Assembly (NCBI GenBank): GCA_033065855.1
Contig: JAVXUO010001650.1
Location: forward strand, 62,001-126,000
DNA from: Escallonia rubra
Taxonomy: Eukaryota > Streptophyta > Magnoliopsida > Escalloniales > Escalloniaceae
Reading direction: 5' to 3'
Length of the DNA stretch: 64,000 nt
Position 1 is the stretch's first letter. Every line of letters starts with the position of its first letter. A program made the position numbers and the translations under genes. The notes below the pieces were generated by a model. That model was not told the DNA's origin. It made no database searches and worked only from the letters and a program-made list of their open reading frames with translations. Below are positions 57,950-64,000 of this stretch, in pieces.

Positions 57950-59097
57950 AGGCGCCATTCGTCGCACTTTGGCAATTAGAAGTACCCTTGTTTTGGGGTT
58001 TCTCTTTTCTAGAGGTTCCTTCCTTGTTCCTGGTTCTTATTTCTAGCACGGGCAGGATGGATTTCCAAGTATGCCTCCATTGTGAATGTACTTGTTCGCC
58101 TTGTCTAAGAGAGCCTTCATATTGCCCGGTAGACTCTTGTTCACGGAGAAGTCAAATCTTGACGTTGGATTTAGACCGCTCAAGAAAGCCGTGTACTTCA
58201 CCGGCTCATCCAGATTATCTACCTCTAGTGTCCCAGTCTTGAAGCACCAAGATAGTGGGATAAAGATTCATTATTTTCGTACACGATATTTAGGAGACTT
58301 GCGGAGTTCTTCCATCTAGATCGGCTACTCACAAAATGCTTTTAAAGAAGGTCCGGGCTAAGAGAAAGAATGGATGGACCTCGGGGGCAGAGATTGGAAC
58401 ATAGCATGCGGGCCTTTCAGAGAGTTATTGGGAAGGCGCATCACATAAATGCATCCAAGACCTGGAGTAGCATCATATTGGTCTTGAATTGTTAGAAGTG
58501 CGCCGTTGCCGGAATATGGGTCGCAAAGTGGCATCTAAAGTTGGGTGGAACTTCGCTTCTTCTATAGCTCTGGAAAAAAGGTATGCAGTAGTTGACCTTA
58601 GAAGGGATCGTCCTTGGGGACAATCAAATTTAGGTTGGGCTGTCCTTTAGGGCAGCATGTGTGTGATGGGGAAGCATATGAGCTATCTTCCTCCGATGAT
58701 CCTTTCGATAATATGAATCACTTCGGGTTCCATATTCACCCTCTCCTTCTTCTAACTCGTAGGTTGGGTTGTACGTTGAGTCGTATTTTTTGTCATAACT
58801 TGATCAAAAGGAAAGATGGAGGCGCAGATCGTCCGGGTCACAGTGAAAGCGGTTAGTCAATACCAAAGTCATGGGGACATGCTTCGTTAGATTTCTCTGA
58901 AGGGTGTTCAACACATCTTTTAGCTCATGAATTTCCTTGGTCAGAGCTTCATTTAGAATGGAATCGATGTGATGGCGCAAATCATAATTTTGCAGAATAG
59001 GAGTGGGCTAATAACTATGACAAGATCGTTGCTCCTCTGATTTGCAAGTGTTAAATGTCACATTGATGTGACCATTATTTGTTGAAGCGGTTGTCAT
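57950..59097 (-). pseudogene. Tat-lineage Gypsy gag
   Basis: The start is probably the ATG at 59097-59095 (MTTASTNNGHINVTF), about 150 bp inside the PBS. It is followed by HHIDSILNEALTKEIHELK, then a frame-broken capsid with LEVDNLDEPVKYTAFLSGL and FDFSVNKSLPGNMKALLDKA near 58240-58110. These match the V-D-N-L-x-E-x-V-x-x-T-A-F-x-x-G-L pattern of Tat/Retand gag proteins. Frameshifts and stops break it several times. No protease or pol follows; downstream sequence is CACTA-derived or unassigned. Confidence 0.75.
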
Positions 59098-59242
59098 ATC
59101 CGTCCAGAGAGAAAGCTGCACCGATCACATAAGCGATTGGTTCAACTACTGCTGCTCGAATATTGACGACAATCTCAATTGGTTCGCTTGAGGGGAGATT
59201 TATATAAGTTGTATGTTTGGCCACGTTCTCTGTCGTGGTCCC

Positions 59243-59264
59243 ACAGATGGCTCCAAGTTAATCG
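59243..59264 (-). other. Tat-type region after the 5' LTR (PBS zone)
   Basis: Minus strand CGATTAACTTGGAGCCATCTGTGGG resembles the TTGGCGCC(A/G)TCTGTGGG sequence that follows the LTR in Tat-group Gypsy elements, with GCGCC changed to GAGCC. Confidence 0.65.
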
Positions 59265-59583
59265 TGAACCACATTAGGGAGTGATGACTTGTAAGAAATC
59301 AATAGGGGAACCCTCCGATGCTTAAGTCAGAGCACAACTACATGATAGAACTCTAAAAAATCAAGAAACGTAGTGTTTCTTTTCCAATAGGTGCATACGT
59401 AGCTGGGGGGGGAGCCCTCTTTGTATAGGCATATGTGTAGAACCCTAATAGAATAATAAGTGACGGCTGGGCCTCGTGCCTAATCATTGGGAATCAAGTA
59501 AGAGTTCTTTCAAACTGTAAGTCGTCCAAATAGGGAACTATCAATCTCATAGTTGACCAAGTTTGACCGATAAACAAGTGTCA
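59265..59583 (-). mobile_element. Probable 5' LTR of the Tat element
   Basis: On the plus strand it runs from tgaaccac (59265) to aagtgtca (59583), TG...CA, directly beside the PBS zone. The right end is provisional because no second LTR is available to compare. It contains a G-run at 59404-59412. Confidence 0.5.
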
Positions 59584-60440
59584 TTTTCTGATAAGAAGTC
59601 TATTTTTAGCTATATCAAAGGGTGATGTATAGTTTGAGGGTAATGGGCAAACCGATCGAGGGCAAGATGAGAGGAGTTTGGAATCTCTTGTATGCATGTG
59701 CTTCATGGTTTGATAGTGGCGGTGGTGTGGCTGATGTTGGTGGATAAAGAGAACAAAATTGTGGGTGGTGGTGGTATAAAAACAAAGAAAGATTAATTAA
59801 TATCTCAGGTCACCTAATAGACCTGTGGCACCTGGATATGTTTGCGCTTTAACAACATTGCCCCTGTGAGAATGTCAAGTGGATGGTATGAGTAGACTTC
59901 CGTCCACAAAATTGTAACGGTAAGCTAACTTTGGGCTTAATTGATAAATTTTGAAATATTTGTGTGTTAGTTGCTCAATTTGGAATTTAGTTTTTCAAAA
60001 GTGGCAAACCCCACGACGTTTTTTGCAATTTAGCCATTTTTTTCAATTTTAAATTACTATTTGAACTATGTTGTTTTCCGGTTCTGGTCTTCTCCTTCTC
60101 CTACATATATTGTGATTTTGGCTGATAGAGTCATATGAGATAATGAAAAAGTCACCAGAGCGAGAGTCGAGGTTTTGGATTGTTCATTGTTGCTGCATAC
60201 TATAATTGCAAACTCGTCATGCTCCGGCGACAGCCATCATATTGATGAATCTCGTAGAATCTTGTGTTGTGCATTTGTGTTCTCCGCTACGTTTCTTCTT
60301 CTTACTGCTCGTTGCTGCTTGATTTCGAACCATTTTGCCTCAAGTTTATTGTTTATGACGTTTACAAGATTCCATATCAATCGGTTTAACAAAGTGTGAG
60401 ACATGCTCTTTCTTATTTGGGTCGTTATCCCGTCGAATAA
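59584..60440. other. Unassigned DNA
   Basis: No gene, LTR or repeat recognised. It includes a T-rich patch near 60015-60050 and a short frame (60175-60399) without recognisable similarity. Confidence 0.4.
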
Positions 60441-60511
60441 GTGATTACTTCCAATTCATATGCACTATTGTGGAGCTAGATTCTCTTTTTACCAGATAAA
60501 AAGGAACGAAG

Positions 60512-60905
60512 ATGTATGGTTTTATCTACGGACACCCTCAGGTTCTGCTCAGGGCAATGACCTGGCGTTCGATTGCCACTCTTCTACAGCCTTTCCATGT
60601 TCCCATCTGCTTGTGTGGCGATTTCAATCAGGTGTTAGACTCCTCTGAAAAATCCAGTGGCGGCACCTCTATCCCTCTGGGTAGCTCGGCTTTTCGTGAT
60701 TTTTTAGTTCAGTTTGGGTTTTCTGATATTCGTTGGGAGGGACCCTTCTACACTTAGGTACAAGGTTCCCCAACTCACGACTTTGTTTATGAAAAATTAG
60801 ACACAATGCTTGCTTCATCAGCCTGGGTTGTTCTTCATCCCTCGGCACTAGCCCAGAATTTAGCAATTCAGCGTTCCGACCATGCTCCTATTTTATGCAG
60901 CACAT
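60512..60905 (+). pseudogene. LINE 2 ORF2 endonuclease
   Basis: FIYGHPQVLL, HVPICLCGDFNQVLD, SAFRDFLVQFGFSDI and W-x-GPFYT mark the AP-endonuclease fold. After a stop at about 60757 the frame goes on with QRSDHAPILC, holding the catalytic S-D-H. The first motifs (W-N-x-x-G-L-G and E-T-K) are missing. It would nick the target for reverse transcription. Confidence 0.8.
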
Positions 60906-60984
60906 AAGCCTCCCGTACCGCTTTTCCTTACCCTTCTCAATTTGAGGCCATGTGGTTAGCCTCGCCGCTCTGCCTATCTTTCAT

Positions 60985-62065
60985 TTGAGCTCAATGGTCC
61001 TACTCCGTAACGGGCTCGCCCCTGTTCTAGCTTATGCGTAAACTGGACAAAGTCCTTCAATCTGTCCGTGTCTGGAGCTCAGCTAATCTTGGGCAACTTG
61101 CCACTCAAATTAAGACGGTTCACCAGTTGCTTGTCGACAATCAGTCTCAGATGCCAAGGTCGGTATCTTGCGATCTGGTTGAATCCTCTTTACGCCATCG
61201 GTTGGACTTCCTGCTGAAATGTGAAGAAATTTTCTGGGCTCAATGCTCCAAAATTACCTGGTTAGAGGTGGCTGATCACAACACGAATTTTTTGACGCCT
61301 CAACTATTATCCGTAGGAGTCAGAACTTCATTTCTTCCATCAAGACTACCTCTGGTGCTGTGATCTCAGGCAAATCTGGTCTTCGATCCTCCCTTGTTGA
61401 GTATTTTTCTAACCTCCTTGCCTAGCCCCCTCCAAACCCAACCCAATGCCTTCAGATTCAAGACTATGTGTCTTACTTAGCACTTCCGGCCTTATCCCAG
61501 AGTCATGTTAGTCACCTCCAACAACCTTTTACTCCGACAAAAGTGAAGCGTGCAACTTTTCTAATTGGAGATCTTAAGGCACCTGAGCCTGATAGATACC
61601 CTGGGATGGTCTTTAAGAAATTTTGGGACATTATGGGACCGTTAGTCACTTCGGGTGTGCTCTCTTTCCTTAACTCCAACCAACTTTTACGGGAAGTCAA
61701 CCGAACCTACCTTGCACTGATCCCAAAAATCAAGGCACCTGAATCACCTGTGGACTATCGACCTATCAGTCTTTGTACCGGAGTTTACAAAATTAATTCC
61801 AAGGTGCTAGTCATTAGGTTGAAACCTATAATGCCGGATTTGATTTCTCCCTTTCAGAATGCTTTTCTAGCTGGTCGTTGTCTCTGATAATGTCCTTCTT
61901 GCGCAAGAACTCACTGACTGTGTTCGGAAGCACAAAAAAGGCGGGGTTGTCTTAGTTGCCCTGAAATTAGACTTGAGCAAAGCTTTTGATCGGGTTCGAT
62001 GGGAATTTGTAAGAGAGGTCCTTTTGGCCCTTCGTTTTCCTTCTAACTGGGTTCAGCTGATCCTC
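60985..62065 (+). pseudogene. LINE 2 ORF2 linker and N-terminal reverse transcriptase
   Basis: 61034-61363 has the linker (LASQ-type helices, EEIFWAQCSKITWL). 61468-61887 has RT motifs LKAPEPDRYPGMVFKKFW, NRTYLALIPKI, VDYRPISLCTGVYKI and ISPFQNAFLAGRC. A frameshift near 61885 leads to VALKLDLSKAFDRVRWEF near 61965. The domain breaks off before the catalytic site at the LTR boundary. Confidence 0.8.
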
Positions 62066-62394
62066 TGTTGCCAAGGAAAAAGGGTTCGTTGCCACGTAGA
62101 GGTGCCATAAAGGATGCAGTCGGAGTCAACCTACAGGTGGGCAAAGTGGGACACAACAAGGATGGAGTAAGGGCTGAGAGCAAGGCTCCCTAGACAGGTC
62201 GCGATGGCTGGCAGCGCCACGTAGGTAGGGTGACAACGAAAAGGGCCGGCGATCGACAGTCCGAGTCAAGGGTGCAACGTCAAAGGTCAGATCTCAGAAG
62301 TCCAAATGTATTTCTCTCACTAGAAATTCAAAGAGAATAAGTTGTAGAGAGAGAAGTGAAATGTCAAAATGACACAAATAAGCTCTGAAATCCA

Positions 62395-62441
62395 CTATTT
62401 ATAGGGAAAAGTGTGCATGTGTCATCAGCTGGCACGTGTCG
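62395..62441 (-). promoter_or_regulatory. LTR TATA box and G-box (second copy)
   Basis: ctatttatag (62395-62404) with gcacgtgtcg about 28 bp upstream on the minus strand. Conserved relative to copy 1 (9271-9316), although one arm of the palindrome has changed. Confidence 0.5.
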
Positions 62442-62833
62442 TCCCCTAGGAGCGACACGTCACAATGGGGGTTCCAAAGTACCGATTTTCCGTTGGACTG
62501 TCGGTCCCCGAGTTCGTGCTGACCTGCCCTTGCAGCATCCTTATGCATGTCTAAGGAGACTGACCATGCTGCGGTGGCATGGTCAGAGTAGCCCGTTCCC
62601 CAGCCTCCAGTCCAAACCCTTACTGAATCCCACGAGATGCGTCAAGAAACGCGCAGAGATCCTGACAGCGGCGAGGGTTGCCCCTGTAGCCAATCTGCCA
62701 GGTAGACTAGGCGCGATGCCCTTCGAGGACCTACTCCCACCCCGGAGTGACCCGGGGGTCATTGCCCTGGCGGTGTTGACGATCAATAGTAATGTGAGTG
62801 GACATGCTCGCCGCTCAGTGCTGAGAGTCCGCG

Positions 62834-63393
62834 GCGAAAGGTCCTCGTGCCAGAGCACTACGAGCGGAGCCCCCTGTGATTGTGCTGGCGATGGCTTTAA
62901 GGTTGTGAGCCCATCCCGCTGCGAGGGGTCCTCGTGTCGGAGCACTACGAGTAGAGCCCCCCATGATTGTGCTGACGATGACTTTAAGGTTGTGAGCCCA
63001 TCCAGCTGCGAGAGGTCCTCGTGCCAAAGCACTACGAGCGGAGCCCCCCGTGATTGTGCCAGTGATGGCTTTAAGGTTGTGAGCCCATCCCGCTGCGAGG
63101 GCTGGAACCCCCGGGTGCTTGTGCCGGCGATGGCTATAGGGTTGTGAGCCCATCCCACTGCGAGGGTCGGAGCCCCCTGGTGACTGTGCCAGCGATGAGG
63201 GTTGTGAGCCCATCCCGCTGTGATGGGTCCTCGTGCCGGAGCACTACGAGTGGAGCCCCCCGTAATTGTGCCGGCGATGGCTTTAAGGTTGTGAGCCCAT
63301 CCCGCTGTGAGGGGTCCTCGTGCTGGAGCACTACGAGCGGACCCCCCCTCGTGATTGTGCCGGCGATGGATTTAGGGTTGTGAGCCCATCCCA
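62834..63393. repeat. 87-bp tandem array, seven units
   Basis: Units start at 62834, 62921, 63008, 63095, 63160, 63220 and 63307. Five are 87 bp; two in the middle are shortened to 65 and 60 bp by loss of the gtcctcgtgccggagcactac segment. The unit contains gcgaggggtcctcgtgccggagcac, gattgtgccggcgatgg and gttgtgagcccatcccgct. ORFs on both strands are repeat artefacts, because 87 is a multiple of 3. Confidence 0.9.
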
Positions 63394-63417
63394 TAAATAC
63401 GTAACATGATTGCGGTG

Positions 63418-63615
63418 CATGGGTGCGGCGACTACCGTCACGAGACAATACCGAGTGCCGGGGCACACATCACAAGAATGGTGCATGAGAGCGGCGATCA
63501 GTGTCGCGGGACGATACTTGTTGTCGGGGGCACGTATCCTGAGAATCTTGCATGAGAGCAGTGACGAGTGTCGCGGGATGATACTTGTTGCCGGGGACAC
63601 GTACGGTGACAGAGA
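63418..63615. repeat. 66-67-bp tandem array, three units
   Basis: Units start at 63418, 63484 and 63551: catgagagcggcgaycagtgtcgcgggacgatac, then ttgt.gycggggrcacgtat. The third is shortened at its end. Confidence 0.8.
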
Positions 63616-63684
63616 GCCAGGGGGGATGGTTGTATAATTGGCGCAGCGCAAGGGCGCGACGTCTTGTGAAAGTGCGGTGCGCGC

Positions 63685-64000
63685 GCACCGGCGATGAAGG
63701 TCACGGAGACGAAGCGTGGGCGACGAGAGTCGTGGAGCCGTCGCGCGGTCGTGGGCGACGAAGGTCACGGAGACAGCGCGTGGGCGACGGGAGTCGCAGA
63801 GGTGTCATGTGGACGCGGGCGATGAAGGTCGCAGAGCTGGCGAGTGGACGCGGGGGACGAATATTACGGAGGTGGTGCGCTGGCGACGGGAGTCACGGAG
63901 CTGGCGCGCGGATGCGGGTGACAAAGGTCACGGAGATGGCATGAGGGCGCGATGACGAAGGGCGCGGCGACGAAGGTCGCAGAGATGGGGGGTGGGTGCA
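63685..64000. repeat. 29-35-bp GC-rich tandem array, about nine units
   Basis: Repeats of gggcgacgaaggtcacggagacgg.gcgtg with length variants continue to the window end. Paired frames on both strands are artefacts. Confidence 0.8.

Larger units (their letters stand above)
60440..62065 (+). mobile_element. L1-type LINE 2, truncated at both ends
   Basis: It contains ORF2 endonuclease and the front half of RT on the plus strand and is related to LINE 1 (both share CLCGDFNQVL and DYRPISLC/FRPISLC motifs). The 5' end is indistinct. The 3' part, including the catalytic A-D-D, is missing because the family C LTR begins at 62066 in mid-domain. Confidence 0.8.
62066..64000 (-). mobile_element. GC-rich LTR, family C copy 2 (runs past the window end)
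   Basis: It begins tgttgccaagg at 62066 in the middle of LINE 2 RT. It aligns with 8925-9700, including TATA, G-box, leader and the cctccagtccaa.cccttactgaatcccacgagatgcgtcaag block (about 62604). Read on the minus strand, the U3 is to the right and consists almost wholly of three tandem arrays. No gag or pol is attached within the window. Whether it is a solo LTR or one end of an element cannot be told. Confidence 0.7.

Noticed and set aside
62413-63213. 244-codon plus-strand and 191-codon minus-strand ORFs
   Set aside because: They lie over the 87-bp tandem array; length 87 is divisible by 3, so open frames arise on both strands without coding.
62834-63615. Possible CRISPR-like repeat array
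   Set aside because: The units are contiguous tandem repeats without unique spacers, in a plant retroelement LTR.

Overview
This window comes from a flowering-plant nuclear genome, probably a eudicot (the lineage below angiosperm is inference). It is a nest of transposable elements around one recognisable host gene. The evidence is a spliced RPB6-type RNA polymerase subunit gene with GT-AG introns, plant-type Copia and Gypsy retrotransposons primed with the TGGTATCAGAGCC-like tRNA-Met site, L1-type LINEs, and hAT and CACTA DNA transposons. No prokaryotic or organellar gene was seen.

Layout. 1-2821: a long GT-rich Gypsy LTR (family A, copy 1) interrupting a Copia element. 2822-8590: the Copia element on the minus strand (gag, protease, integrase, RT, RNase H, plus an extra ORF beyond pol with what looks like its own promoter). 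8596-10566: a 61-bp tandem repeat and a GC-rich LTR made largely of tandem repeats (family C, copy 1). 10567-19381: Gypsy element 1 (minus), split by a 1.8-kb hAT element. 20066-28316: Gypsy element 2 (plus), complete with two LTRs and a perfect 5-bp target duplication (gtcca), but with many stop codons. 28322-32712: gene-poor DNA with a foldback repeat, then a Copia LTR and RNase H tail (minus). 32713-36665: family A LTR copy 2, itself split by a solo LTR (33671-35122). 36666-41612: an L1-type LINE. 41840-42507: a hAT MITE with a perfect 8-bp duplication.

43503-47165: the host gene, RPB6 (shared subunit 6 of nuclear RNA polymerases), minus strand, six coding exons, 145 aa, apparently intact, with a telo-box in intron 1 and TGGGCT motifs upstream. 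47734-about 55000: a decayed Gypsy element 3 (minus) whose 3' LTR is family A copy 3. It carries a 1.45-kb hAT element that has captured a fragment of a DRT102/RpiB-like host gene. 55050-57831: unassigned DNA with two CACTA-type termini. 57950-59583: a Tat-lineage Gypsy gag and LTR (minus). 60440-62065: a second LINE, cut by 62066-64000, family C LTR copy 2, built of three successive tandem-repeat arrays.

Functionally, only RPB6 is likely to serve the plant. All retrotransposon coding regions are broken by stops, frameshifts or lost catalytic residues. The most notable observations are the DRT102 capture, the shared TTTCAGTCGA palindromes upstream of TATA boxes in two unrelated retroelements, the tandem-repeat LTR family, and stop codons concentrated at likely former Gln/Arg/Trp codons, as expected from 5-methylcytosine decay. 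All boundaries were read by eye, without alignment software.
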